Shown here one piece after another: positions 1 through 8,503 of a stretch of DNA of 23,294 nucleotides. The stretch comes from an uncultured Prevotella sp. (GTDB lineage: Bacteria; Bacteroidota; Bacteroidia; Bacteroidales; Bacteroidaceae). The stretch spans positions 1-23,294 of the forward strand of contig UQHJ01000039.1 of NCBI GenBank assembly GCA_900540885.1, read 5' to 3'. Both the position numbers and the translations under genes were made by a program. Every line of letters begins with the position of its first letter. Within the stretch, counting starts at the first letter, position 1. The notes below the pieces were generated by a model. That model was not told the DNA's origin, ran no database searches, and saw only the letters and a program-made list of their open reading frames with translations.

Positions 1-150
1 TTTGTCTGCCTAATTGGGGGGCGGGTTTGTAACCCGCGGCAGCAGCAGGTTTTGAGCATCTACTTATAGTCGCTTAGTGACTATAAACAGATAATTTACA
101 ACATGCTGCTGCCGCGGGTTACAAACCCGCCCCCCAATTAGGCAGACAAA
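1..150. repeat. Long perfect inverted repeat with structured spacer, upstream of ndk
   Basis: Bases 1-47 and 104-150 are exact reverse complements, so the element is a 47-bp perfect inverted repeat around a 56-nt spacer. It starts at the window edge and may extend further left. Each arm holds its own small palindrome (GCGGGTT-TGT-AACCCGC at 21-37, mirrored at 114-130). The spacer has a 7-bp hairpin (65-71 with 79-85) and a partial copy of the TTTTGA...CTACTTATA unit also found around sbcD. It lies just before the ndk promoter. No coding capacity is seen. It may be a REP-like or MITE-like element, or the terminator of a gene outside the window. Confidence 0.9.
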
Positions 151-172
151 TTACAGTTTATCCGTCTTTCGT

Positions 173-203
173 TTTGTCCTTCCCTCTCCTTTCATTACCT
201 TTA
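173..203 (+). promoter_or_regulatory. Predicted ndk promoter
   Basis: TTTG at 173-176 is followed after 19 bp by TACCTTTA at 196-203, a 7/8 match to the Bacteroidota -7 box TAnnTTTG. Transcription would start about 25 nt before the ndk ATG. Confidence 0.55.
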
Positions 204-235
204 CACACCATTATATATTAATAAGCATACTATCT

Positions 236-703
236 ATGGCATTAGAAAAGACACTTGTGTTGCTCAAGCCCTGCACGATGCAGCGCGGCTTAGCAGGCGA
301 AATTATTAGCATTTTCGAAAAGAAAGGACTACAGATATGCGGTATGAAACTGATGCAACTCACTGACGAGATGCTGACAGAACATTATGCCCATTTGAGT
401 GGAAAACCTTTCTTCCAACAGATTAAAGACTCCATGATGGTAGCCCCCGTGGTGGCCCTCTGCCTCAAAGGCGTAGATGCAGTAGCAGCAGTGCGCGCGC
501 TGGCAGGGCCTACGAACGGACGCAATGCAGCGCCTGGCACGATACGCGGCACGTACTGTATGAGTTTTCAAGAGAACATTGTACATGCTTCCGACTCTAA
601 GGAGGCGGCTGAAGTGGAACTGAAGCGCTTCTTCCGCGACGACGAGATAATTGAGTGGAAGCAGGCCACGTTCCCTTATCTCTACGCTGCTGACGAGTTT
701 TAG
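236..703 (+). CDS. ndk: Nucleoside diphosphate kinase
   Basis: A 155-residue protein of normal family length. It transfers the terminal phosphate from ATP to nucleoside diphosphates through a phosphohistidine. The active-site stretch NIVHASDS is present with His117. The N-terminal strand VLLKP (Lys11) and the GPTNGRNAAPGTIRG segment (91-105), which binds the nucleotide phosphates, are also present. The common KPD after the first strand is KPC here (Cys13), a small departure that should not remove catalysis. The ATG at 236 fits the family N-terminus directly. The gene stands alone, with a predicted promoter in front and a hairpin behind. Family assignment is firm. Confidence 0.97.
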   Translation: MALEKTLVLLKPCTMQRGLAGEIISIFEKKGLQICGMKLMQLTDEMLTEHYAHLSGKPFFQQIKDSMMVAPVVALCLKGVDAVAAVRALAGPTNGRNAAPGTIRGTYCMSFQENIVHASDSKEAAEVELKRFFRDDEIIEWKQATFPYLYAADEF

Positions 704-718
704 TAGCAATCCTCTTTT

Positions 719-745
719 GGGGCAGGACTTCAATAGGTCTGCCCC
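719..745 (+). terminator. Hairpin after ndk
   Basis: GGGGCAG (719-725) pairs with CTGCCCC (739-745) across a 13-nt loop, 15 nt after the ndk stop and 27 nt before the next start. No U-run follows, so it is either a weak terminator or a leader hairpin of the outer-membrane gene. Confidence 0.4.
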
Positions 746-772
746 TACTTATAAGACACAACTAAACTACCG

Positions 773-3466
773 ATGAACACGTTTCCCCACAGATTATTCA
801 CGCTTTTGCTCCTTCTCTTTTGTTTTACCTTAGGGGCAAAAGCGCGTACTTTTATACTCCCTACTGACACGGTGAAGACGGATAGCCTAAAGACGAAGCC
901 GACCAAAGAGCGCCAGCGCGACTTGGGCGAAGCCACGGTTACGGCCACGCGCTTGGTGTTTGTAACCAAGAAGGATACCGTCATCTACGATATGGACGCG
1001 CTGGGAGCAACGAAAGGCGACATGCTGCAAGACATGATAAGTCGTATGCCTGGACTTGAGATAAAGAATGGTGCCCTCTACTATCGCGGTAAGGCCGTAA
1101 CCCGTGTGCAAGTGAACGGCACCGACTTTGAGCGCGGTGATACAAAGAAGGCATTGCAAAACCTTCCAGCTTACATCATTAAAAACGTAAAAGCTTACGA
1201 GGACCTCACCGACCAAGCCAAGGTGACGGGCATCGATAATGGCGATCGTGAACAGGTGGTGAACGTTATCTTAAAGAAGAAGTACTTGGGCGCGTGGACT
1301 GGTAATGTCGACCTCGGCTATGGCACCGACCACCGTTGGCGCTATCGTGGCTTTGCCAACACCTTTACCGAACACTCTCGCGTGAGCGCATACGGAGGTT
1401 TTACCAACACGGGACAGTACCAAAGTGCCACCGATGAGGGTATGTGGAACGAAAATGGCGGTGCCGGAAGTAGTTCGGGTGACACGCGTTATATGCAGCC
1501 CGGCCTTTCGTTTATGTGGAACAATGGTAAGCAGCGAGGCGACAAGGGCTACCTCATGGTAGACGGCAGCGGCGGTTGGGACTATCGTGGCCACCACGAT
1601 GAGAACCGTCAGTTGACCGAAAACTTCCTCGATGACGGTACGAGAACGACTCGTATGGAACACATGACGACCAAAAACGATGAGCGCATCTGGCGCATTA
1701 ATCTCTCGCTCACGTGGCAAGCTACGAAGTGGACCTATTTAGAGTATCGCCCTCATTATTCCTACAACTCCTACAAATACCGTTCGCACGAACAAGAGGC
1801 GCAATGGAACGGAGGATTTGCCGACAATTCCTTTTCGCCCCTCGATTCACTGCTTCATCACCCCACAACGGGTTGGCCCCTTAACAGCGCACAAGCGCAA
1901 GCCAACACCTTGATGCTCGACGAGAGCCTATCTGATAAAGGTACGCATTACACGCAGCACTACCTCTACTTTACACAACGCTTGAGCGAAAACAATTGGC
2001 GCTTGAGCTTGATGAGCAACATCGGTTATCGTTATGGCGATGAAAAGACGAACGACCTAAAGCAGTACACGCAGTATCAAACGTCGCAGGCCTCACAGGT
2101 CGATCCGCTTTACAATCGCTATTCACGCACGGCCTCTCACGACTTTGACTTTTCAAACTACGTATTCTTAGACGCTCCCATACCTGGTCTGCAGTCCTTC
2201 CGCTTTATGTATGGCACACAAATCAACCGCTCGCACAGCATAGCCGATGCTTATCGTTTAGAACGTTTGGGCGGCAGTTTTGCCAATTTCAACGACTACT
2301 TGCCTCTGATAGGCACACTTCCCACTGAAGCAGGTTGGCAAGCCACAGCGCGTGACCCTGAGCTGACGCTCGACCAACTGACGCTCTCGCGCCAACATTC
2401 GTTTCAGAACAACTTGATATTTAAGAAGAAAGGTCTCACGCTCGACTTGAGCAATACCTATACCTTGGTGTACGACCGCCTTGAATACGTCAAGGGTGAC
2501 TACGACCCACTCTACCCATCGCGCCACAGTGGCCTTTATCGCTTAGGACTAAACACACGTTACGAGACGGACTCTATCGGCACTTTCACGTTCTCCTATA
2601 GTTATTACACCAGCAATCCTTCGTTGTTGCAAACAATCACGTTGCCCGACATGAGTAATCCGCTCTACCTCTTGTTGGGTAATCCCGACCTCAAGAAACG
2701 TCACGTACATGTTGCATCAATGGGCTATCAAGTGAATATGAAGCACGGTCGCATGTTTTCAATGGGCCACACCTTTACGTTTCAAGACAACGAAGTGACC
2801 ACCCGCTCGCGCTTCGATAAACTGACGGGTGTAACGACCACCGAACGTGTCAACCTCCCCAAGGGGTCGTGGAACTACTCGCCCAATTTGAACTTCTCAA
2901 CTCCGTTGGATAAGAAGCAGTTAGTCAACTTCTCCAGCTCCGTTTATTACTCGCTCACCAAAGGACGTGCCTACACCATCGGTACGACAGCTGAGGCTGA
3001 ACTCTACGACAAGACGAATCATCAACTCTACGTGATGGGAGGCATCAATGCCCGTCTGGGAAAGTGGGTGTTAGGCTTAGATAATATGTGTATGTATCGC
3101 ACCATAGCGCGCAGCACCGAGGTATATGACAATGTGAGCAGTTTCATGAATGTGCTTGACTTTAACGTACAGTACACCTTGCCATGGAACATGGTCGTCA
3201 AGTCGAACCTTCAGAGCAACCGCTTCCACAACAGTGGAGGCTATGTCATTCACCCTTGGCGCACGATATGGAATGCTTCTATTGAGCAGTCCTTCTTACG
3301 CGATAAGTCGTTGGCTGTCACGTTCGAAGCTTCCGACTTGCTCAACCAGCGTGACCAAACGTGGACGTCGGTTGACGTCAACTCTCGCTATTCAGGTTGG
3401 AGTAAGTGCGTTCATCGCTACTTCATGCTACACGTAATTTATCGATTTAGTACGAAGAAGGGGTAG
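773..3466 (+). CDS. Outer-membrane beta-barrel protein, TonB-dependent receptor-like
   Basis: An 897-residue protein with a signal peptide at about residues 1-24 (hydrophobic run, then GAKA). A plug-like domain follows at about 52-170, starting at LGEATVTATR and including DMLQDMISRMPGLEIKNG, RVQVNGTDF and LPAYIIKNVKAYE, as in TonB-receptor plugs. The rest is a long barrel of alternating aromatic/polar strands, ending in a short tail (VIYRFSTKKG). The pattern fits the OMP_b-brl_3 type of outer-membrane beta-barrel family of Bacteroidota. The carboxypeptidase-regulatory-like domain that often precedes the plug in this group is absent. The substrate cannot be told from sequence. No SusD-like partner is next to it. 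Two stop codons occur in tandem (TAG TAA). Confidence 0.85.
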   Translation: MNTFPHRLFTLLLLLFCFTLGAKARTFILPTDTVKTDSLKTKPTKERQRDLGEATVTATRLVFVTKKDTVIYDMDALGATKGDMLQDMISRMPGLEIKNGALYYRGKAVTRVQVNGTDFERGDTKKALQNLPAYIIKNVKAYEDLTDQAKVTGIDNGDREQVVNVILKKKYLGAWTGNVDLGYGTDHRWRYRGFANTFTEHSRVSAYGGFTNTGQYQSATDEGMWNENGGAGSSSGDTRYMQPGLSFMWNNGKQRGDKGYLMVDGSGGWDYRGHHDENRQLTENFLDDGTRTTRMEHMTTKNDERIWRINLSLTWQATKWTYLEYRPHYSYNSYKYRSHEQEAQWNGGFADNSFSPLDSLLHHPTTGWPLNSAQAQANTLMLDESLSDKGTHYTQHYLYFTQRLSENNWRLSLMSNIGYRYGDEKTNDLKQYTQYQTSQASQVDPLYNRYSRTASHDFDFSNYVFLDAPIPGLQSFRFMYGTQINRSHSIADAYRLERLGGSFANFNDYLPLIGTLPTEAGWQATARDPELTLDQLTLSRQHSFQNNLIFKKKGLTLDLSNTYTLVYDRLEYVKGDYDPLYPSRHSGLYRLGLNTRYETDSIGTFTFSYSYYTSNPSLLQTITLPDMSNPLYLLLGNPDLKKRHVHVASMGYQVNMKHGRMFSMGHTFTFQDNEVTTRSRFDKLTGVTTTERVNLPKGSWNYSPNLNFSTPLDKKQLVNFSSSVYYSLTKGRAYTIGTTAEAELYDKTNHQLYVMGGINARLGKWVLGLDNMCMYRTIARSTEVYDNVSSFMNVLDFNVQYTLPWNMVVKSNLQSNRFHNSGGYVIHPWRTIWNASIEQSFLRDKSLAVTFEASDLLNQRDQTWTSVDVNSRYSGWSKCVHRYFMLHVIYRFSTKKG

Positions 3467-3697
3467 TAAACGTGCAAGACAAGGTTTCGGAAGGGGATCA
3501 CTCAGGACTATTTTGTGTTCAATAAGGATAATCAGTAGCCCATATTATGAAAGATTTTGCAGCAATATCAAGTCTTGGCCGACGCATAAGCCTGCGCTGC
3601 CATTGCAATGAAAATACTATAATGAATTTTCAAAATATAGTTTTTATATATCATAATGCATAAGAGAATATTAAATATATTTTAACAAAACATATAT
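3467..3697. other. AT-rich intergenic spacer before the DUF262 operon
   Basis: No gene or RNA is recognised here. Base composition drops sharply to AT-rich from about 3600 on, marking the left edge of the accessory region. TAGTTTTT at 3638-3645 is one base from the -7 consensus but lacks a convincing -33 box, so the operon promoter is not confidently placed. A search for a copy of the tRNA-Ser 3' end found none. Confidence 0.5.
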
Positions 3698-5557
3698 ATG
3701 ATAGTATACGACAAATTACTTTATAGCTCTAAAGAACTGTTCGACTCTTATTTACATGGGAAAAAGTATTCCATTCCACCTTATCAAAGAGGATACAAAT
3801 GGGATACAAAAGATATTGAACGGTTGCTAAAAGACATTAATGAGTTCTCTCCCCATGAGGACCTTAATCTATTTTACTGCCTTCAGAATATCACCCTCGT
3901 CGAATTTAAGGACTCTTTCAACGTGGTGGATGGACAGCAAAGGCTGACGACCCTTACAGTCATTCTTTCATATCTTGACGAATACGAGTTAATCAACGAG
4001 AAACTGCAATACAATGTAAGGCCTGAGACTGAAGAGTTTCTCAAGGAGTATATTTTCAAACCTAGCGAACTGAGAAACATACAGGATTGGGACCAACTTC
4101 TGGAGATTGCAAGAAACGAAGGAAAGGATTACGACTATCAGGATATATTCTATCTGTTCAATGCCTACAAAACAGTCCAGACTTGGTTTGAGGCCAATTC
4201 TGATACTGTCTCTGTAATGAAGGACAAGATTCTCAACAATGTCAAGTTAATTGTGAACCTTCCTAAGAATATAGAAGAGCAGGAACTATTTGAAAATTTG
4301 AATGGGAAAAAAGTCCCTTTGGATGGTGCTGACCTTATCCGTGCCTTGATTATTACTAGATTTGCAAAAAAAGAGGTCGGAAATCTTGATGATAGCATAA
4401 AACAGAACGTGTTGATCAATGAGCGAAGGGTAAAGATAGGACTTTTACTCGATAGCATTAATCTTTGGTGGGCTGATGATAACAAGAAAAACTACTTTCA
4501 TCAATTCACAAAAGAATCCAAAGTATCAGACGAAAACTCTGTATCCTTCAATGACGCGACATACCCTATCAACAATCTCTATAAACTGTACGTCCTGGCA
4601 TACGGAGATGGTGTGTTAGACATGGAATTCTTTGAGAAGAAAGTAATAGATGATTATTTTTTGGAAGAGCTTCAATTACTACAAAGAACAATGGAGAACT
4701 GGTATAACGACAAAGTACTATACCATCTCATACTCTTCACAAGCATCTATGCCAGAGAAAAATCAGAAGATTCCCCTACTCTGAACTTCAAAGAACTACT
4801 GAAGCAATGGAAAGAACTTTACAGAAAAGATTTCATTCGTTTCTTAAAGAAAAGAATTGCTAGTACTGAAGTTTTTGATGATTTAATCAAACAATCAGAA
4901 AGAAGCAAAGAGGAAAATGAAAAAACCGCTTTCTCTGAAAACTGGTATGATAAAAAACTGGTAATGGTATCAACATTGCTCGACATCATCAGCATCCTCT
5001 CTTCAAGAAATAGTGCGTACCTTACTGCCAGACATTTCAAGGCGTACAAAGAAGACCTTGAGCATATATTTCCGCAGACACCTGTTGGAGACAGAATCAA
5101 AGACAAGGTAAAGCAAACACAGATCCTAAAAGAATATCTTGAGATCATAAACCAAACGATCAGTGAGGAAAAAATTTATATCGATGACTGCGATATAGAT
5201 TGGGATAACCAAAACTGGAAAGAAGGTATTAAGTCTCGTATAAATGATAAAATTGAAAAAGTCATACCTGTCAATTCTCTTGGAAACATGTGTGTGCTTC
5301 ATGAATCTGTAAACCGAGGCTACGGAAATGACTTCTTCTTGGAGAAACGAATAGACATCATGCGTAAGTCTCAAGATGGTTACTTTATCAGGCCCCATGT
5401 ATATGATGCTTTCAACAAGATCTTTCTTGAACGTCATGACGAATCTATCGATATGAAAATGATGAACCGATGGGATAAATCCGATATCCTTGCAAGACGA
5501 GAATATATAATCAAACGAATAAGTAACTTCTTAAATACATCAAATGAGCAAGTATAA
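3698..5557 (+). CDS. DUF262-DUF1524 protein, GmrSD/SspE-type restriction endonuclease-like
   Basis: A 619-residue protein. The N-terminal DUF262 signatures are IPPYQRGYKW (26-35), VDGQQRLTTL (77-86, the DGQQR nucleotide-binding motif) and LFENLNGKKVPLDGADLIRA (197-216). The C-terminal part has DLEHIFPQTP (453-462, His456) and NSLGNMCVLHESVNRGYGND (526-545), which match the DUF1524 HNH-like nuclease fold. In known relatives (GmrSD, SspE, BrxU) DUF262 uses or senses NTPs and the nuclease cuts phage DNA, often modified DNA. Here the target is unknown. The gene is intact and overlaps the next DUF262 gene by 14 bp. Base use is much more AT-rich than the flanking core genes, suggesting horizontal transfer. 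The family call is strong and the defence role is inferred. Confidence 0.9.
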   Translation: MIVYDKLLYSSKELFDSYLHGKKYSIPPYQRGYKWDTKDIERLLKDINEFSPHEDLNLFYCLQNITLVEFKDSFNVVDGQQRLTTLTVILSYLDEYELINEKLQYNVRPETEEFLKEYIFKPSELRNIQDWDQLLEIARNEGKDYDYQDIFYLFNAYKTVQTWFEANSDTVSVMKDKILNNVKLIVNLPKNIEEQELFENLNGKKVPLDGADLIRALIITRFAKKEVGNLDDSIKQNVLINERRVKIGLLLDSINLWWADDNKKNYFHQFTKESKVSDENSVSFNDATYPINNLYKLYVLAYGDGVLDMEFFEKKVIDDYFLEELQLLQRTMENWYNDKVLYHLILFTSIYAREKSEDSPTLNFKELLKQWKELYRKDFIRFLKKRIASTEVFDDLIKQSERSKEENEKTAFSENWYDKKLVMVSTLLDIISILSSRNSAYLTARHFKAYKEDLEHIFPQTPVGDRIKDKVKQTQILKEYLEIINQTISEEKIYIDDCDIDWDNQNWKEGIKSRINDKIEKVIPVNSLGNMCVLHESVNRGYGNDFFLEKRIDIMRKSQDGYFIRPHVYDAFNKIFLERHDESIDMKMMNRWDKSDILARREYIIKRISNFLNTSNEQV

Positions 5558-7718
5558 CGCATATCTTAAAGATGAAAACCTTCTAACTCTGTTTTCTCTA
5601 AACAATATGATTGTTCCCGAGATACAGAGAGAATATGTATGGGGTAATAATAGTGATGTATTGGAAAAATTTCTTCAGGAGTTGGAGAAAAAGGCCTCTC
5701 CTTGTCAGGAATGCCACCATGTTCACACAAACAAGAACATAAATGTAGGATTTCTTTATTCCTACAAACCTTCATATGTTAAATACGAAAGTGAGAGAAT
5801 CCTTGATGAGTTTCTTATTGATGGTCAACAGAGAATCACTACTCTTTTTTTGCTCCTTCTCTATAGATCTACTATTGAAAAAAGAATTGATGACTTCTTG
5901 ACAATATGCAGAGCTGATGAGGATGGTTTGCATATGGGCTTCAACTACAAAGTTAGAAGTCTAACCCAACAGTTTCTTGTTCAATTGATTAGACATGCTA
6001 AAGACGGAGGATGTAGTGCTTTTGACTTCATCATGGATTTAGATAATTCGCCTCACTGGTTCCTTGATGATTACAAGAATGACCCGACCGTGATGTCCAT
6101 GATTTCTGCACTCAAATCAATCAAGAAGATTTTTGGCAATACATCAAATTTCTACTTTGATTATCTTCTCACAAATATTCATTTCTGGCATTTCAAAACG
6201 GAAGCCACATCCCAAGGCGAGGAATTGTACATAACTATGAATTCTCGTGGTGAACAGTTATCTGACAATGAAATGCAGAAATCAAGAGTCTTGCCAAGCA
6301 CAGCGTTATGCAAATACGGATGTAAGTGGGAGTCATGGCAGACTTTCTTCTGGAGAAACAGGACAATGGGTAATGCCCAAAATGCAAATGCAGACAAGGG
6401 ATTCAACAATTTTCTTGCATGTATTGAAGGTTTGGAATATTTCAATGAACCATCAAAAAAGGGAAGCACTATTGAAATTGATGTCATTGGAACCTACATA
6501 AGAGGCCTTATGTATATCTGTAGCTCGAAATTCAAAAATAAGTTGCAATCTCTCTACAATGGCCTTTACACAGGTTGGTTTGACTCATTTGTTTCTTGTC
6601 TTTGGAATGAGATAAACACCTATGAAGGCAAATGGGACATCATTGATCCAAGAGGCGGTAACCAAGAAATAAGGAATGACTACAAGAACAAGTCTATTGC
6701 TAGAAACAAATCAATGCTCTTTTGGTCGTGGATGACATATTTCCAAAAGTGCAAAGAGAATGAAATAAGCGATCAGGTTTTGGCGAGATTACTACATTTC
6801 TACTACATCAGATACCAATGCTTCAAACGTTCTGCAACGTCTATAGACACAATAGTCAATGCATTCATAAATAAACGTGGACGTGTTCACGAAATTGATA
6901 TTGCAACGAAAGACGAAGAAGAAGAGGACAACATCAACAGTAAGACCTTCAGTGAAGAGGAAGTTCTTTTATCAAAACTCTACTTCTCTGATGAGGCCAA
7001 GACTAACAAAATAGAATCTTGCATTTGGGAAATTCAGGAGCTTCCCTACTTTCTGGATGGTAAGGGTGTAGGTGGTAATACCATCTATGAGTTTTTTCAG
7101 GATGAAGAGATTATTGATAAGACCAACATCCTCGATAGCATAATATCATTCAAGAACAATATAGTCGGACTTCTTGGGGAAAGACCTACAGAGACATCAC
7201 ATATAAACATCAAGAAAATACTTTTGTTTTATGTAATTGACAATAAGACATTTTGGAATCAGCAATCGCCTTGGTATTACAACAATTATGAAACTAGCGA
7301 ATGGAAGAGAATCGTCCGAACAAAGCAATTTATCAGTTTTTTCAAAGATTACATGGAAAGAGGCCTGAAATGCGAAGAACTACTTCAACAAAAAAGATGT
7401 GAGTTCTTTGAAGAAAACAAGACCTTGAATAGAAACGAAAAGCAATGGAGTCACAGGAAGCTGGCCATCCTATATGACCTACTGAATGGAGACATTTGGG
7501 ATGACTATCATGCCAATATAGCATTCGATAAGAATAATGATGCAGAATCAAAAAGTGAAATATTCTTGGGACAGGATAGAATATGGAAAGCGAAACGTTA
7601 TTTAGACTCAAAGGCAAGAATATCCCTATCTCAGGGCTGGCAGAAGATCCTTGAAGAATATAATGTAAAAATTATCGATTTTGACGAAAAGATAAACGAT
7701 TCAAAAGAACATGTTTAA
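5544..7718 (+). CDS. Second DUF262 protein, partner of the upstream DUF262-DUF1524 gene
   Basis: A 724-residue protein whose ATG lies inside the end of the preceding gene, so the two are translationally coupled. DUF262 motifs are seen: IVPEIQREYVWG (23-34), LIDGQQRITTL (91-101) and ELYITMNSRGEQLSDNEMQK (227-246). The remaining 475 or so residues are mostly helical-looking and rich in aromatic residues. No DUF1524 HxxP...LGN motif is visible, so this protein is probably not the nuclease of the pair. It may be a sensor, target-recognition or NTPase subunit. It is not a duplicate of the first gene, because similarity is limited to the DUF262 core motifs. Intact and AT-rich like its partner. The role is inferred from pairing. 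Confidence 0.85.
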   Translation: MSKYNAYLKDENLLTLFSLNNMIVPEIQREYVWGNNSDVLEKFLQELEKKASPCQECHHVHTNKNINVGFLYSYKPSYVKYESERILDEFLIDGQQRITTLFLLLLYRSTIEKRIDDFLTICRADEDGLHMGFNYKVRSLTQQFLVQLIRHAKDGGCSAFDFIMDLDNSPHWFLDDYKNDPTVMSMISALKSIKKIFGNTSNFYFDYLLTNIHFWHFKTEATSQGEELYITMNSRGEQLSDNEMQKSRVLPSTALCKYGCKWESWQTFFWRNRTMGNAQNANADKGFNNFLACIEGLEYFNEPSKKGSTIEIDVIGTYIRGLMYICSSKFKNKLQSLYNGLYTGWFDSFVSCLWNEINTYEGKWDIIDPRGGNQEIRNDYKNKSIARNKSMLFWSWMTYFQKCKENEISDQVLARLLHFYYIRYQCFKRSATSIDTIVNAFINKRGRVHEIDIATKDEEEEDNINSKTFSEEEVLLSKLYFSDEAKTNKIESCIWEIQELPYFLDGKGVGGNTIYEFFQDEEIIDKTNILDSIISFKNNIVGLLGERPTETSHINIKKILLFYVIDNKTFWNQQSPWYYNNYETSEWKRIVRTKQFISFFKDYMERGLKCEELLQQKRCEFFEENKTLNRNEKQWSHRKLAILYDLLNGDIWDDYHANIAFDKNNDAESKSEIFLGQDRIWKAKRYLDSKARISLSQGWQKILEEYNVKIIDFDEKINDSKEHV

Positions 7719-7790
7719 GGAGCAAGAATGCCACAAAACATTATCCAATCATAGTTTGATATTAGAAAAACAAGTATATTTTTCTTTTTT

Positions 7791-7821
7791 AGGAGGTGCG
7801 CCCACTGTTGGCACACCTCCT
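7791..7821. terminator. Hairpin after the DUF262 operon, possibly an IS end
   Basis: AGGAGGTG (7791-7798) pairs with CACCTCCT (7814-7821), extended inward by GCC/GGC. A T-rich stretch precedes it and TTTGTTACTTTG follows it, so it could terminate the DUF262 transcript. It also sits where the left end of the IS4-type remnant would be. Confidence 0.45.
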
Positions 7822-8049
7822 TTGTTACTTTGCACCATCAAAAAATTATAGGGGCTCGCATTTGAAAACCCCTAAATCTTCAGTTTATTTCAAATTCAGT
7901 CGTGAAAAGAAAGGAGAACGTTATGTAAAGCACTTTGATGCTTACCAACATCTTGTTGTCATGCTCTATGCAGTCATTAAAAGATTCGATTCTCTTCGTG
8001 AGATAACCGATTCCATGTTCCCAGAAGCTCGTAAACTGGCACATCTGGG

Positions 8050-8136
8050 CATAAACTTAAAGGACCAGAAAAAGATTGGGCGAAGATGCTTGAAGAGGCA
8101 AAGGAAGGGCTTCCTGAACCGTCTTTATTTGACTAA
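8050..8136 (+). pseudogene. C-terminal tail of an unidentified gene
   Basis: In a different frame from the transposase remnant, the DNA reads GPEKDWAKMLEEAKEGLPEP followed by SLFD and a stop at 8134-8136. The acidic, Pro-rich ending looks like a genuine protein C-terminus rather than a shadow frame. It begins where transposase similarity ends, so it is probably the surviving tail of a gene cut by rearrangement. The family is not recognised. Confidence 0.35.
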
Positions 8137-8160
8137 GGGGGCTTACTTTTTCAAAAAATC

Positions 8161-8192
8161 ATCCGCAACGCCTGTTTATGGGCATTGCGGAT
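8161..8192. terminator. Stem-loop after the broken gene tail
   Basis: ATCCGCAACGCC (8161-8172) pairs with GGGCATTGCGGAT (8180-8192) with one mismatch and a short loop. T/A-rich tracts lie on both sides. It could terminate transcription coming from the left, after the stop at 8136. Confidence 0.4.
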
Positions 8193-8266
8193 AGGATTTC
8201 TATGCTCTTTTGAGTTTTAGCGGACAGCAATATTTGCCAATCGGCAAGCACCACTTGGTGTTTGCT

Positions 8267-8458
8267 TTATCTGTCCTTGACCAAACAGGAGTGTTTGTCT
8301 GCATGACAAAGCACAACAATTTCAGCCCATTTGCAAGCGCAAAGGGCTAACACCTCATTCATCGGCAAATCGCGTGCGACTTGTCGAAAGAAGAACAACA
8401 ATTGCTGGTCGGATAGTTCCGACCATGACTTGGGCAGGGATAAAGAAAATGCTTCCAT
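8267..8458 (-). pseudogene. Small phage structural-cassette protein remnant
   Basis: The likely start is ATG at 8458 (MEAFSLSLPKSWSELSDQQL), giving 63 residues. A longer frame from 8479 would begin inside a terminator hairpin. The N-terminal pattern, LPxSWxELxDxQL then FFxR and ALCxxKW, resembles a small protein often encoded near portal and DUF6712 genes in Bacteroidales prophages. This is from memory of the pattern and is not verified. The frame breaks down after CKWAEIVVL, so it is probably truncated. It lies downstream of the nuclease cargo gene and in the same direction as the phage genes. Confidence 0.4.
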
Positions 8459-8480
8459 ACCGCGAAAGTATGGAAGCATT
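8448..8480 (-). terminator. Rho-independent terminator of the nuclease cargo gene
   Basis: A perfect 13-bp stem (8448-8460 with 8468-8480) and 7-nt loop. Read on the minus strand it runs straight into TTTTCTTTAT. It lies 23 bp after the stop of the nuclease gene at 8504. The second arm also contains the ATG of the small phage protein. Confidence 0.85.
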
Positions 8481-8503
8481 GAATGGGGAGAAAAGACAAC
8501 AAT

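Larger units (their letters stand above)
7796..8194 (+). pseudogene. IS4-family (DUF4372-type) transposase remnant
   Basis: An open frame with a GTG start. Residues about 39-89 (from GERYVKHFDAYQHLVVMLYA to FPEARKLAHLGINL) match the N-terminal DUF4372 region of Bacteroidota IS4-family transposases, including FDSLREI. The catalytic DDE core is absent. After about 8057 the frame runs into unrelated sequence (KDQKKIGRR...), so the transposase is broken after about 90 residues. The N-terminal part, read through the AGGAGGTG hairpin, is probably not native protein. It marks past insertion between the DUF262 operon and the phage cassette. Confidence 0.7.

Noticed and set aside
3150..3437. Plus-strand open frame inside the outer-membrane gene
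   Set aside because: It is a shadow of the barrel gene in another frame, with low-complexity Ser/Thr composition.
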